The notes under the pieces: generated by a model
The model's database searches: none
Told to the model about the DNA's origin: nothing
Seen by the model: the letters and a program-made list of their open reading frames with translations, nothing else
Translations under genes and position numbers: made by a program
Shown: positions 45,840-54,929 of the stretch, in pieces
Position numbering within the stretch: position 1 is the stretch's first letter
Layout of the letters: the number at the start of each line of letters is the position of its first letter
Source of the DNA: Saliniramus sp050485405
GTDB lineage: Bacteria; Pseudomonadota; Alphaproteobacteria; Rhizobiales; Beijerinckiaceae
DNA length: 64,000 bases
Assembly: GCA_050485405.1 (NCBI GenBank)
Contig: JBJHBI010000001.1
Coordinates: 93,488-157,487, forward strand
Direction: 5' to 3'

Positions 45840-46777
45840 TCGACGCTCTCATCGTCTTCGATCTCGTCCTCGCCCTCGCGATCATCGGCATCGCCGCAGC
45901 CGTGCTCATCCTGCGCGACGCCTTCGCGATGATCGTGTGTTTCGTCGTCTTCGGTCTCCTCTCGGCGCTGGCCTGGATACGGCTCGCGGCGCCCGACGTG
46001 GCGCTGGCCGAAGCGGCGATCGGCACCGGCGTGACCGGCGCGCTGCTCCTGAAGACGCTCGCGCATCTGCGCGGTCGCACCCTGTCGCCGCCGCTGCGCA
46101 TCAATGGCGGGCTCCTCGTCAATGCCGCCCTGTGCGGCGTGGTGACGCTCGCCGGGATCGGAGCGTTCCTCGCCACGCCCATCGGGGGGCCGGGGCTCGA
46201 AGTGCTCGTCGCGCAGAACCTCGTGGCGAGCGGCGTCGAGCATCCCGTGACGGCGGTCCTGCTCAACTTCCGCGCCTTCGACACGCTGATGGAAGTGGTC
46301 GTCCTGCTCGCGGCGATCGTCGCCGTCTGGTCGATGGAGCGCGGCATCGCCCAGGCGCCGGCTCCCGCGATGGGCGAAGTCTATGCCGGGTTCGCGCGCC
46401 TCGTCCTGCCGGCTGCGGTGATCATCGGGGCCTATCTGCTCTGGGTCGGTGCGATCGCCCCCGGCGGCGCCTTCCAGGGCGGCGCGGTGCTGGCCGCGGT
46501 GGGGCTGATGCGGCTGATCACGCGGGCCTATACGCCGCTGCCCGCGCATCGCGGTGCGGCGCGCATCGTCTTCGTCATCGGCACGGCTCTGTTCGCCGCC
46601 GTGGCGCTCTTCGTCGCCCAGGGCGGGCGCGCGACATTCGAATATCCCGCCGCCCACGCCAAGAGCCTGATCCTGATCATCGAGGCGGTGGTCACGATCT
46701 CGATCGCCGCGACGCTCGCTGCTCTGTTCCACGGGCGCGAGCCGGTGGCCGTCACCGTCAGGGAGACCCGCAGATGA
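45836..46777 (+). CDS. DUF4040-MnhB fusion subunit of Mrp antiporter
   Basis: A 313-residue membrane protein joining two modules. Residues 1-85 match the DUF4040/MbhD module normally at the C-terminus of MrpA (LAAPDVALAEAAIGTGVTGALLLKTL). Residues about 95-300 contain the MrpA-E/MnhB regions: FRAFDTLMEVVVLLAAIVAVW, then GAYLLWVGAIAPGGAFQGGAVLAA with the MnhB-typical GGGFQGG-like loop. In Bacillus these parts are split between MrpA and MrpB. The rearranged form is consistent with the alphaproteobacterial type of operon. Coupled by overlaps. Confidence 0.82.
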   Translation: MIDALIVFDLVLALAIIGIAAAVLILRDAFAMIVCFVVFGLLSALAWIRLAAPDVALAEAAIGTGVTGALLLKTLAHLRGRTLSPPLRINGGLLVNAALCGVVTLAGIGAFLATPIGGPGLEVLVAQNLVASGVEHPVTAVLLNFRAFDTLMEVVVLLAAIVAVWSMERGIAQAPAPAMGEVYAGFARLVLPAAVIIGAYLLWVGAIAPGGAFQGGAVLAAVGLMRLITRAYTPLPAHRGAARIVFVIGTALFAAVALFVAQGGRATFEYPAAHAKSLILIIEAVVTISIAATLAALFHGREPVAVTVRETRR

Positions 46778-47085
46778 ACCTCGATACGACAATGCTCGAT
46801 ACCGGCGTGATCTTCGGTATCGCCGGGATGATCGTCTTCGGCATCGGCCTGTTCGGTTCGCTCAGCGTACGCGACAGCCTGCGGCGCGTGCTCGCGCTCA
46901 AGCTCTGCGGTGTCGGGGCGAGCTTCATCCTGATCGTCGCCGCCTGGCGCGGCCCGGCCATGCCGGCCGATCCGGTGCCGCATGCCCTGGTGATCACCGG
47001 AATCGTCGTCATGGTCTCGGCGACCGCCGTCGCGCTCGCCCTGATCCGTCGCATTCACAGCCTGGAGAATGGCCGGGATGTCTGA
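46774..47085 (+). CDS. mnhC: Cation/proton antiporter subunit MnhC/MrpC
   Basis: A 103-residue NuoK-like protein with three transmembrane segments: GMIVFGIGLFGSLSVRDSLRRV, LCGVGASFILIVAAW and ALVITGIVVMVSATAVALALIRRI. The last two carry the NuoK/MnhC signature. Coupled to the fusion gene by ATGA and to the next gene by a short overlap. Confidence 0.9.
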   Translation: MNLDTTMLDTGVIFGIAGMIVFGIGLFGSLSVRDSLRRVLALKLCGVGASFILIVAAWRGPAMPADPVPHALVITGIVVMVSATAVALALIRRIHSLENGRDV

Positions 47086-48553
47086 GTTCGTTTCCCTCGA
47101 CTGGCTCGCCCTGACCGTCTTCGTACCGCTTCTGGGCGCGGTGGCGAGTTTTCTCACACCGCGCACGGCGCCCCAGATCGGTCTCGCGACCCTCGTCGTC
47201 ACGACCCTGTGCGTCGTGATGCTTGGATTGCAGGTCTTCAACGGCGGCCCGGTCGTCGTCTCGCTCGGCGGCTGGGGCGCGCCTCTGGGGCTCGATCTGC
47301 GTGCCGACGGGCTCGGTATCGTGATGCTCGGCATGACCATGCTGGTGGGGCTGTTCGTGAGCCTCGGTGCGCTCGACACCTTCTCCGCACGGCGCGAGGG
47401 GGAAGAGAATGCGCGCATGCGGCGCTATTTCTGGCCGCTCTGGCTGCTGCTGCTCTCGGGGCTGAACGGTGCCTACATCTCCACCGACATCTTCAACCTC
47501 TACGTCATGATCGAGGTGATCGCCCTCGCCGCGATCGGGCTGACCGTGCTGACCGGGCGGCTGGACGCGATGCGGGCGGGGCTCGAATACATGTTCGCGA
47601 GCATGCTCGGCGCGCTGCTCTTCCTGATGGCGGTGGGGCTCATCTATCTGGAGCTCGGCCGGCTCGACTTCGCCGGTCTCGTCGCGGCGGAGCCCGCACC
47701 GGCGCTCACCGTGGCTTTCGCCCTGCTGACGGCGGGTCTGCTCCTGAAGACCGCACTGTTTCCGCTGCATTTCTGGCTCCCGGCGGCCCATGCCAACGCG
47801 ACCGCACCGGCATCGGCACTGTTGTCGGGGCTCGTGGTGAAGGCGTCGCTCTTCATCTTCCTGCGGCTGACGCAATACCTGCCTCTGCCCGACGAGATGA
47901 TGGTCACGCTCATCGGGCTGCTCGGTGGCGGCGCGATCATCTGGGGCGGCGTCAAGGCGTTGCAGGCGACCAGTCTCAAGCTCCTCGTCGCCTGGTCGAC
48001 GGTGGTGCAGATCGGTCTCATCTTCGTCGCCTTCGCCCGAGCCGGGCAGGTCGGCCTCGTCGAGAGCTGGAAGGCGGCGGCACTCCTGATCCTCGCCCAT
48101 GCGATCGCGAAGGCCGCCATGTTCCTCGCCGCCGGGCGGATCAAGGACGAGGTCGGCCATGACCGGATCGCGGATCTCGACCGCTCGCCGATCCGCCCGA
48201 CCCTGGCGCAATTCACCTTCGCGCTCGCCGCGATCAGCCTGATCGGATTGCCGCCGAGCCTCGGCTTCGCCGGCAAATGGGGGCTGCTCGAGGGCGCGAT
48301 GGCGGCCGGCTACTGGCATTGGGTGGTGATCACCATGGTCGGGACCCTGCTCAGCGTGGCCTATTTCAGCCGTGTGATGACCGCCTTCCTGCGCTTCGAC
48401 CGGCAGCGCACGCCCGTGGGTGAGCATCAGGGCTGGGCCATCGCGGATGCGCCGCCCCTCGTACTCGCCCTGACCGCACTCGGACTCGGCCTCGCCGCCG
48501 CGCCGATCCTCGCCTTCATGGATATCGGATACCCGTTCGGAGCAAGGCCATGA
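47069..48553 (+). CDS. mnhD: MnhD/NuoM-type proton antiporter subunit
   Basis: A 494-residue membrane protein with about 14 segments and the Proton_antipo_M core: NLYVMIEVIALAAIGLTVL, KTALFPLHFWLPAAHANATAPASALLSG and VKASLFIFLRL. Lys and His residues inside these helices are those of the proton channel. An alternative ATG at 47078 is possible. Full length. One of three large antiporter-type subunits in the operon. Confidence 0.88.
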   Translation: MAGMSEFVSLDWLALTVFVPLLGAVASFLTPRTAPQIGLATLVVTTLCVVMLGLQVFNGGPVVVSLGGWGAPLGLDLRADGLGIVMLGMTMLVGLFVSLGALDTFSARREGEENARMRRYFWPLWLLLLSGLNGAYISTDIFNLYVMIEVIALAAIGLTVLTGRLDAMRAGLEYMFASMLGALLFLMAVGLIYLELGRLDFAGLVAAEPAPALTVAFALLTAGLLLKTALFPLHFWLPAAHANATAPASALLSGLVVKASLFIFLRLTQYLPLPDEMMVTLIGLLGGGAIIWGGVKALQATSLKLLVAWSTVVQIGLIFVAFARAGQVGLVESWKAAALLILAHAIAKAAMFLAAGRIKDEVGHDRIADLDRSPIRPTLAQFTFALAAISLIGLPPSLGFAGKWGLLEGAMAAGYWHWVVITMVGTLLSVAYFSRVMTAFLRFDRQRTPVGEHQGWAIADAPPLVLALTALGLGLAAAPILAFMDIGYPFGARP

Positions 48554-50058
48554 CCGAAGCACCGCTTCTGCCGCTGTTCATTCTTCTGTCGTCGCTCGGC
48601 ATCGTGCCGCTGCTCTTCGCGCTGCCCGAGCGCGCGGCGGGATTGCGCACGGCGATCAATCTCGGTGCGGCCGGCATCAAGCTCGCGCTCGTCGCATGGC
48701 TCAGCTGGAAGGTCAGCGAGGGCGTCATCTACGATGTGCGCTTCACCATGCTGCCCGGCCTCGAGTTCAAGCTCCAGGCCGATCCGCTGGCAATTCTCTT
48801 CCTGGCACTGTCGGCGGTGCTCTGGCTGATCACGACGGTCTATTCCGTCGGCTATCTGGAGAAAGGCCCGCATCGCGCGCGTTTCTTCGGCTTCTTCAGC
48901 CTGTGCGTCGCCGCGACGGTCGGGATCGCCATGGCGGGGAACCTGTTCACCTTCCTGCTCTTCTATGAGCTTCTGACCATCGCGACCTACCCGCTCGTGA
49001 TCCATCGCGGCACGGCGGAGGCGCTGCGGGCGGGGCGGATCTACCTGATCTACACCCTCGCCGGCGGGCTCGTGCTGCTCGTTGGCACGCTCTGGCTCTG
49101 GGTCATGGCGGGCAGCACCGATTTCGCCGCCGGCGGCATGATGGCCGAGATCGCCGCGGAAAAGCCGGTCCAGGCGCTGATGCTGTTCCTCGTGCTGATC
49201 GCCGGGCTCGGCGTGAAGGCGGCGCTCGTGCCGTTCCATGCCTGGCTGCCCATCGCCATGGTCGCGCCGGCACCGGTCTCCGCGCTCCTGCATGCGGTGG
49301 CCGTCGTCAAGGCGGGGGCCTTCGGCATCATGCGGGTGGTCTACGAGGTGTTCGGCATCCATGCCGCCGTCGATCTCGGCGTGACCCTGCCGCTCGCGAT
49401 CGCGGCGGGGATCACCATCATCTACGGCTCCCTGCGCGCCCTCACCCAGGACGACATCAAGAAGCGGCTCGCCTATTCGACCGTCTCGCAGGTGAGCTAC
49501 ATCACGCTGGGCGTCGCGCTCGCGAGCCCGATCGCGGCGATCGGCGCGCTCGCGCATCTCATCCATCAGGGGCTGATGAAGATCACCATGTTCATGGCCG
49601 CCGGCAATCTCGCCGAGGGGCTGGGCGTCAAGAAAGTGAGCGCGATGAACGGCGTGGGGCGGCGGATGCCCGGCACCATGCTCGCCTTCACGCTGGCGGC
49701 GCTCGCCATGATCGGTCTGCCGCCGCTCGCGGGTTTCGTGAGCAAGTGGTACCTGGCTACCGGCGGGCTTGATGCCGGCCAGGGCTGGGTGATCGCCCTG
49801 CTGCTCGGCTCCAGTTTGCTCAACGCCGCGTATTTCCTGCCGATGCTGCACCGGGCATGGTTCGTCGATGCGGATTCGGCGAAGGGGACGGACGAGGGCG
49901 CGGACAAAGCCGCCGGGCATCGGCGCATCGGCTGGATGCTGTCGGCGCCGCCGCTCGTCACCGCCGCCTTGGTGCTGATCGCCGGCGGGCTCGCCAACGC
50001 GCCGTTCAGCCCGCTGGAATGGACCCGCTTCGTCGTCGCCATCGAATACCGCCAGTGA
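48550..50058 (+). CDS. MnhA/NuoL-type proton antiporter subunit
   Basis: A 502-residue membrane protein. LQADPLAILFLALSAVLWLITTVYSVGYLE matches the NuoL/MnhA-D N-terminal region, FLLFYELLTIATYPLVIH the proton-channel helix, and VPFHAWLPIAMVAPAPVSALLHAVAVVKAGAF the core. It lacks the long C-terminal extension of MrpA, which here is supplied by the separate fusion subunit. Overlaps the previous gene by ATGA. Confidence 0.85.
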   Translation: MTEAPLLPLFILLSSLGIVPLLFALPERAAGLRTAINLGAAGIKLALVAWLSWKVSEGVIYDVRFTMLPGLEFKLQADPLAILFLALSAVLWLITTVYSVGYLEKGPHRARFFGFFSLCVAATVGIAMAGNLFTFLLFYELLTIATYPLVIHRGTAEALRAGRIYLIYTLAGGLVLLVGTLWLWVMAGSTDFAAGGMMAEIAAEKPVQALMLFLVLIAGLGVKAALVPFHAWLPIAMVAPAPVSALLHAVAVVKAGAFGIMRVVYEVFGIHAAVDLGVTLPLAIAAGITIIYGSLRALTQDDIKKRLAYSTVSQVSYITLGVALASPIAAIGALAHLIHQGLMKITMFMAAGNLAEGLGVKKVSAMNGVGRRMPGTMLAFTLAALAMIGLPPLAGFVSKWYLATGGLDAGQGWVIALLLGSSLLNAAYFLPMLHRAWFVDADSAKGTDEGADKAAGHRRIGWMLSAPPLVTAALVLIAGGLANAPFSPLEWTRFVVAIEYRQ

Positions 50059-50098
50059 AAACCGTATCGCCTGTGAATACCGTATCGGGAGTGAAGTC

Positions 50099-51877
50099 AT
50101 GTCGGATGTGATGCTGCTGGCCGCCATCGCGGTCCCGCTCGCCCTCGCGGTCGCGGCGATCCTGCCCGCCGCACGGCCGCTCGTCCTGCGGCTCGCCGTG
50201 ATCGCGCCGCTGCCGGCGCTCATGCTCGCGCTGCTCGCGCCGCCGTCGACGCTGAGCGAGCCCTGGCTTATCATGGGGACGGTGATCGGACTCGATTCCG
50301 TCAGCAAGATCTTCCTCGCCTTCACCGCGATCCTCTGGGCGGCGGCGGCGGCGACCGCGCGGCGCTGGCTGCGCGGCGATGTACATGCGACGGGTTTCGT
50401 CACCTGCTTCCTGCTCGCCATGACGGGCAATATCGGGCTGATCCTGGCGCAGGACGTGTTCAGCTTCTATGCGCTCTTCGCGCTGATGAGCTTTGCTTCC
50501 TTCGGTCTCGTCGTGCATGCGCGCAGCGACAACGCCTATCGCGCCGGGCGGCTCTACATCGCCTTCGTCGTGGCCGGCGAACTCGCGCTCTTCGCCGGGC
50601 TGTTGCTCGCCACGAACGAGGCGGGTTCGCCGCTGCTGGTGGATCTGCGCATGGCCGAGCTTTCGGGACTGGCGGTGGCGCTCATCATCGGAGGCTTCGC
50701 CGTCAAGCTCGGCATCATGCCGCTGCATTTCTGGCTGCCGCCGGCCCATGGGGCCGCGCCGGTACCCGCGAGCGCCGTCCTCTCGGGCGCGATGATCAAG
50801 GCGGGGCTCTTCGGGATGCTGTCGAGCCTGCCGCTCGGCCTCCATGCCTATCCCGATCACGCCACGGTGCTGCTCGCGGCGGGGCTCGTCACGATCTTCG
50901 CCGCCGCGCTCATCGGTGTGCGTGAGGAGAGCCCCAAAACCGTGCTCGGCTTCTCGAGCGTCAGCCAGATGGGGATCATCGCGCTCGGGCTCGGGGCGGG
51001 ATTGCTCGCGCCCACCGCCTGGCCGGTGCTGCTTCCCGTCATCGTCTTCCTCGCCGCGCATCATGCGCTCGCCAAAGGGGCCCTGTTCCTCGGCGCTGGT
51101 GTCTACGGAGCGATGGCCGGTGCGCGCGCACGGATCTTCGTGATGCTCGCCCTCGCCCTGCCCGCCGCCGCTCTGGCCGGGCTGGTCGCGACATCGGGAG
51201 CGCTCGGCAAGGAGGCGCTCAAGAGCGCGTTCGAAGCGGGTTCCGCAGCCTGGCTGCCCTGGCTGATCGTCGCGCTGACGCTCTCGGGCGTCGCGACCAC
51301 GCTCCTGATGGCGCGTTTCGCCTACACCTTGTGGAAGCAGGCCCCGGTGGCGCCCGAGGGCGTGCGCGCGCAACCCGACAGCCTCGTCGTGCCCTTCCTG
51401 GGTCTCGTCGCCCTGTCGGCCTCCTTGCCGATGGCCTGGCCGCTGATCGTGCCCGAGCCGTCCTTCGCCGTCCTCGACGCGAAGCCGGCCGATCCTCTTC
51501 CGATCATCGCCGGCATCATGATCGCGCTCGCGGCGATCATCCGGGCCCACGCGCTGCGGATCGGATCCGGTGTCTTCATCGGGCGGATCACGGCGCCGTT
51601 CATCGCGCTGCATGCGCGGATGGAGGCGCAGAGCCGGCGGACGGGGCGGGCCTTGCGCCGAACCGCACGGCGCATTCCCCGGACGCTCACGCAGCGCGCC
51701 GAGGCCCTGCGCCTCGGCCAGACCGCCATCGCGGCCCTGATCCTCGTGATCATCGCGGTGGGCATGCTGGAGCTGCGGGTCGTGGAAGCCGAAACCGGCT
51801 TGCCCATGTCCTTGCCCATGACCTTGCCCGTGATCGAGATCGACATCGACATCGACGAGACGATGGTGCCGGAATGA
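50099..51877 (+). CDS. Third large proton-antiporter subunit of the Mrp operon
   Basis: A 592-residue membrane protein of the Proton_antipo_M family: FAVKLGIMPLHFWLPPAHGAAPVPASAVLSG is the core, with FYALFALMSFASFGLVVHA before it. The C-terminal 100 residues are Arg-rich with one final transmembrane segment and a short acidic tail (IDIDIDET). Similar subunits occur in hydrogenase-like or Mrp-like operons with three antiporter modules. It follows after a 40-base gap holding two CCGTATCG repeats. Ends the operon before a terminator. Confidence 0.82.
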   Translation: MSDVMLLAAIAVPLALAVAAILPAARPLVLRLAVIAPLPALMLALLAPPSTLSEPWLIMGTVIGLDSVSKIFLAFTAILWAAAAATARRWLRGDVHATGFVTCFLLAMTGNIGLILAQDVFSFYALFALMSFASFGLVVHARSDNAYRAGRLYIAFVVAGELALFAGLLLATNEAGSPLLVDLRMAELSGLAVALIIGGFAVKLGIMPLHFWLPPAHGAAPVPASAVLSGAMIKAGLFGMLSSLPLGLHAYPDHATVLLAAGLVTIFAAALIGVREESPKTVLGFSSVSQMGIIALGLGAGLLAPTAWPVLLPVIVFLAAHHALAKGALFLGAGVYGAMAGARARIFVMLALALPAAALAGLVATSGALGKEALKSAFEAGSAAWLPWLIVALTLSGVATTLLMARFAYTLWKQAPVAPEGVRAQPDSLVVPFLGLVALSASLPMAWPLIVPEPSFAVLDAKPADPLPIIAGIMIALAAIIRAHALRIGSGVFIGRITAPFIALHARMEAQSRRTGRALRRTARRIPRTLTQRAEALRLGQTAIAALILVIIAVGMLELRVVEAETGLPMSLPMTLPVIEIDIDIDETMVPE

Positions 51878-51990
51878 GCCGATCGCCCCGATGATCCGCG
51901 CGGCGGGCCGCATCTGCACGGCCCGCCGGCTCTGTCGCTCGATCTCGATCAGGCCTCATCCCGACTATGCCCGCTTGTCCACGAGCACGA

Positions 51991-52024
51991 AAAAGCCGCC
52001 CGGACCATGTCGGGGCGGCTTTGG
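51991..52024. terminator. Bidirectional intrinsic terminator
   Basis: AAGCCGCCC (51993-52001) pairs with GGGCGGCTT (52013-52021), with an A-run before and T-run after. It can end both the Mrp operon (plus) and the small minus-strand gene that follows. Confidence 0.8.
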
Positions 52025-52060
52025 TCGTCGAATACCGGCGCGTACCGGGCGGGGCGGCGT

Positions 52061-52408
52061 TCAGGCATGGAACAGCGAGATCCCCCGATCCTGCCGATCG
52101 TCGCGGCGATGCGCGTCGTTGCGATCATCGGCAACCGAGTACGTGGCGGGCTCGTCGTATCCCGCGCGGATCGCGAGGCGCTCGACATCGACGGCGAGCA
52201 TCGCCCGCGACAGACCGAGAATCGCGAGTTGGCGATCGTTGAGCCGCTCCAGCACGCGGGCGATCGCGGTGATGTCGCGCTCGAAGCGCCAGTCGCGATA
52301 GGCGGTGCCGAGCCGGTCGAGGCTCTCGTGAACGAGCTGACGCATCAGCCCTTCCTGATGGCGTGCGGTGGGGGATGTCGCGCGCGAATGATCAATGCGT
52401 GCCAGCAT
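52061..52408 (-). CDS. Small DUF1127-like protein
   Basis: A 115-residue protein. The centre RFERDITAIARVLERLNDRQLAILGLSR resembles the DUF1127 motif (short Arg-rich helix with LDDRQLADIGLSR). The N- and C-terminal parts are charged and have no recognisable domain. DUF1127 proteins are small regulators, some controlling phosphate or carbon turnover through RNA. The match is only partial. Ends at the bidirectional terminator and its start is preceded by GGAGGAG. Confidence 0.55.
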   Translation of the reverse strand: MLARIDHSRATSPTARHQEGLMRQLVHESLDRLGTAYRDWRFERDITAIARVLERLNDRQLAILGLSRAMLAVDVERLAIRAGYDEPATYSVADDRNDAHRRDDRQDRGISLFHA

Positions 52409-52586
52409 CGGAATTCTCCTCCTGTTGCGGTTGCTTTCCCCCGATCAAACGGGGTGCGCGCGGTTTTCATCCCGCCTGCGACGGGATGTCGTCATTTGCA
52501 GGCGAGAATCCGAAATCGACTCGTCTTCGGGATGAAATCGCGACACGGCCCGTTTGCAAGGTGTCATTCGAAACCCGGAGGCTGTC

Positions 52587-53288
52587 ATGACCATTCGCGA
52601 AGACGTGACCACGCGCGAGCCGGCGAATACCGGCGCTGCCAATGCCGCGATCGGCTTCGCGGCGATGCCCGCTCTCCGCGCCTTGCCTGCTATGCGCTCG
52701 CTGCCGGTGCTCGCCGATCTGCGCACCCATCCTGTCCTGCATACGCTGCCGGCGAAGGCCGTGGCCACCGTGCGCGACAGCCATGCGCGCATCCGCTCGA
52801 CGGTGGAGAACTGGCTTGCGCGGTTGCCGACGATGGAGGCGATCATGCGTTCGGCCCGGCGCGAGGCGCTATGCTTCCTGCGCGACAACGGCTTCGCGCC
52901 GCTCGCGGGATTGTTCGTGCTGTCGCCGCGCCTCGCCTGGGCGATGATGCTGCCCTTCGCGCTGACCTGCCTGTTCGGGATCTTCATCTTCGGTGTCGAA
53001 CTCGTCCTCGTCTGCGCGCTCGGCCTGTTCTTCGCGATGCTCGTCGCCAACGACGCCGCACGCCGGCTCCAGGAGGAGGCGCGCTCGCGCAAGCCGCGCG
53101 GCATCGCGGTGACCGACATGACCGCGACCGACACGGTCGCGATCGACATGGCCGCGATCAATATGAGCGCAATCGACATCGCGGCCCCGGAAACAGCGGC
53201 GCATGGCATCGAGGTCACGAGGGAAGAGACGGGTGCTTTCGAGACCGGATCGGCATTGCGCGGTCACGAGATTCGTAAGGAGGTCTGA
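52587..53288 (+). CDS. Hypothetical two-helix membrane protein with 15-bp repeats
   Basis: A 233-residue protein that I do not recognise. The N-terminal half is hydrophilic and Ala/Leu-rich, and two adjacent transmembrane segments lie near 115-165 (LAWAMMLPFALTCLFGIFIFG and LVLVCALGLFFAMLV). The C-terminal part has pentapeptide-like units xA(I/T)(D/N)x encoded by tandem 15-bp repeats (about 53108-53185). Start chosen at 52587 after GGAGGCTGTC. It ends 2 bases before the DUF2333 gene. Confidence 0.55.
   Translation: MTIREDVTTREPANTGAANAAIGFAAMPALRALPAMRSLPVLADLRTHPVLHTLPAKAVATVRDSHARIRSTVENWLARLPTMEAIMRSARREALCFLRDNGFAPLAGLFVLSPRLAWAMMLPFALTCLFGIFIFGVELVLVCALGLFFAMLVANDAARRLQEEARSRKPRGIAVTDMTATDTVAIDMAAINMSAIDIAAPETAAHGIEVTREETGAFETGSALRGHEIRKEV
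53108..53185 (+). repeat. Degenerate 15-bp tandem repeats within a coding sequence
   Basis: About five in-frame copies close to GCGATCGACATGGCC encode units such as AIDMA, AINMS and AIDIA. Copies differ by a few bases, so the array is degenerate rather than recently expanded. Confidence 0.65.
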
Positions 53289-53290
53289 TC

Positions 53291-54418
53291 ATGGCACATG
53301 CCGGCCACCTTCCCGCAGGGGCGCATGGCGGGCGCCCGGATGGCGGACGCGCGAATGGCGGACGATCGAGCGGCGAAGACCGTCGCTCGCGCGCCCTCGT
53401 ACCCGTGCCGCAGGACGAGACCGCCGTCGAGGCCCACACCCCGCGCGCGCCGCGTGCGCTCGCCGTGGATGCCGCGATCTTCGTCGCCCGGATCACCTTC
53501 GGGCGCGACTGGCGCACCATCGCACGGCGCGGCCTGATCGGCTTTGCCGGATTCCTCGTGGTCTATTTCGGCATCATCGGTTCGGTGATGACGCGCATGG
53601 ACGCGAATCCGGACTTCATGCCGCCGGCTGCGGTCGAGGGGGGCAGCCATGCCATGAACATGGCGATCGCCCTCATCGACCGGGAGGTCAATCAGCATGG
53701 CTGGTTGCCCAACGACCCGTGGTTCATGCCGGGCGGATTCCGCGACAACGCGCCGAACTTCCAGCTCGGCATCATCCAGGCGCTGGGACGCTTCTCCTTC
53801 GAGATGGTCGACACGATCGGTCGTGCGCGGGGATCGTCGCGGGCGGATCCCGATCTGGAGCGTGCCGCCGGCTTCCTGCAGTTCCCCGGCGACATCTGGC
53901 ACATCGAGTTCGACAAGTCGCTGATGCCCACCGTGACGAGCGATCAGCAGTATCGTGCGGCCCTGCGTGCGCTGACCTCCTACAACAACCGCGTCGCGCA
54001 GGGACAGGCGATCTTCGAGCGCCGCGCCGATGCGCTCGCCTCGACGCTGACCCGGATCGCCGACGATCTGGGCTCGCAGACCGCGCAGCTCGAGCAGCAC
54101 AGCCGCAACAACGTGTTCTGGCTGATCGATTTCGAGGCGGACGACATCTTCTTCCGCAACAAGGGGGTGACCTACGCCTATTACCTGCTGCTGCGCGAAT
54201 TAGGGCGTGACTTCGAGCAGCTGATCACAGCGCGCGGTCTCTCCTCCGTCTGGAACCAGACCGTGACGACCCTGCGCTACGCTTCGCAGCTCGACCCGCC
54301 CATCGTGATGAATGCACGCAGTGACGGGCTGCTCGCCAACCACCTGGTCTTGCAGGGTTTCTACATCAACCGCGCCGTCATCCAGATCAACGAACTGGTG
54401 ACCACGCTCAACTTCTGA
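53291..54418 (+). CDS. DUF2333-family membrane-anchored protein
   Basis: A 375-residue protein with a Gly/Arg-rich cytoplasmic N-terminus (1-50), one transmembrane segment (about 81-100) and a long extracytoplasmic domain. MALIDREVNQHGWLPNDPWFMPGGFRDNAP-type text, LGRFSFEMVDTIGR, FPGDIWHIEF and YYLLLRELGRDFE are features of DUF2333. Function is unknown. It stands in a run of membrane-protein genes leading to an ECF sigma factor. Confidence 0.8.
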   Translation: MAHAGHLPAGAHGGRPDGGRANGGRSSGEDRRSRALVPVPQDETAVEAHTPRAPRALAVDAAIFVARITFGRDWRTIARRGLIGFAGFLVVYFGIIGSVMTRMDANPDFMPPAAVEGGSHAMNMAIALIDREVNQHGWLPNDPWFMPGGFRDNAPNFQLGIIQALGRFSFEMVDTIGRARGSSRADPDLERAAGFLQFPGDIWHIEFDKSLMPTVTSDQQYRAALRALTSYNNRVAQGQAIFERRADALASTLTRIADDLGSQTAQLEQHSRNNVFWLIDFEADDIFFRNKGVTYAYYLLLRELGRDFEQLITARGLSSVWNQTVTTLRYASQLDPPIVMNARSDGLLANHLVLQGFYINRAVIQINELVTTLNF

Positions 54419-54444
54419 ACCGATCGAGCCGAGGAGTAACGCTC

Positions 54445-54786
54445 ATGCAACCGATCCAGCTTCTGCGCATTCCGATGCCGGTGGTCGCGCTCGTGGCATC
54501 GCTCATCCTCATCGCCTACGCGATGCGCGCCGATCTCTACGCGGGGCCGGGCATCGTCACGAGCCTGCTCGCCATCGCAGCCGTGTTCGTGGCGGCCAAG
54601 AACGTGGCCCAGCCGCTGCGGCGGGACTGGCGCGACATGGCGATCCTCGGCATCGCCATCGCGGTGGCGCCGCTGGTGCTCGCGCCCTTCATCGCCTTTC
54701 CGCTCGGGGCCTTCGCGGTGCATCTCCTGTGCGGTGCGCTGATCGGCGTGCGCGCGGGGCTCGAATTGCGCGACGACGTCACCTGA
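54445..54786 (+). CDS. Small membrane protein, unknown function
   Basis: A 113-residue, strongly hydrophobic protein with about four transmembrane segments (PVVALVASLILIAYAMRA, IVTSLLAIAAVFVAAK, ILGIAIAVAPLVLAPFIAF, HLLCGALIGVRAGLEL). I do not recognise the family. It follows DUF2333 by 26 bases, so it is probably co-transcribed. Confidence 0.6.
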   Translation: MQPIQLLRIPMPVVALVASLILIAYAMRADLYAGPGIVTSLLAIAAVFVAAKNVAQPLRRDWRDMAILGIAIAVAPLVLAPFIAFPLGAFAVHLLCGALIGVRAGLELRDDVT

Positions 54787-54929
54787 GCAGGGCCGTTCGC
54801 GGCGGCATTCCCGCCGCTGCGCACCCTGCGTCACCCTGCCGCATAATGATTTCGCCCGGCGCATGGATGAAACCGCCCGCCCACCCGTCTGTGGTTCGAT
54901 ATAGAGTTGTTCCAGAGGAGGATGAGGCG

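Noticed and set aside
45452..51919. Long minus-strand open frames (446, 517, 667 and 637 codons) opposite the Mrp operon
   Set aside because: The plus strand encodes recognised antiporter subunits with overlapping starts and stops; the reverse frames are shadows rich in Arg, Gln, His and Glu.
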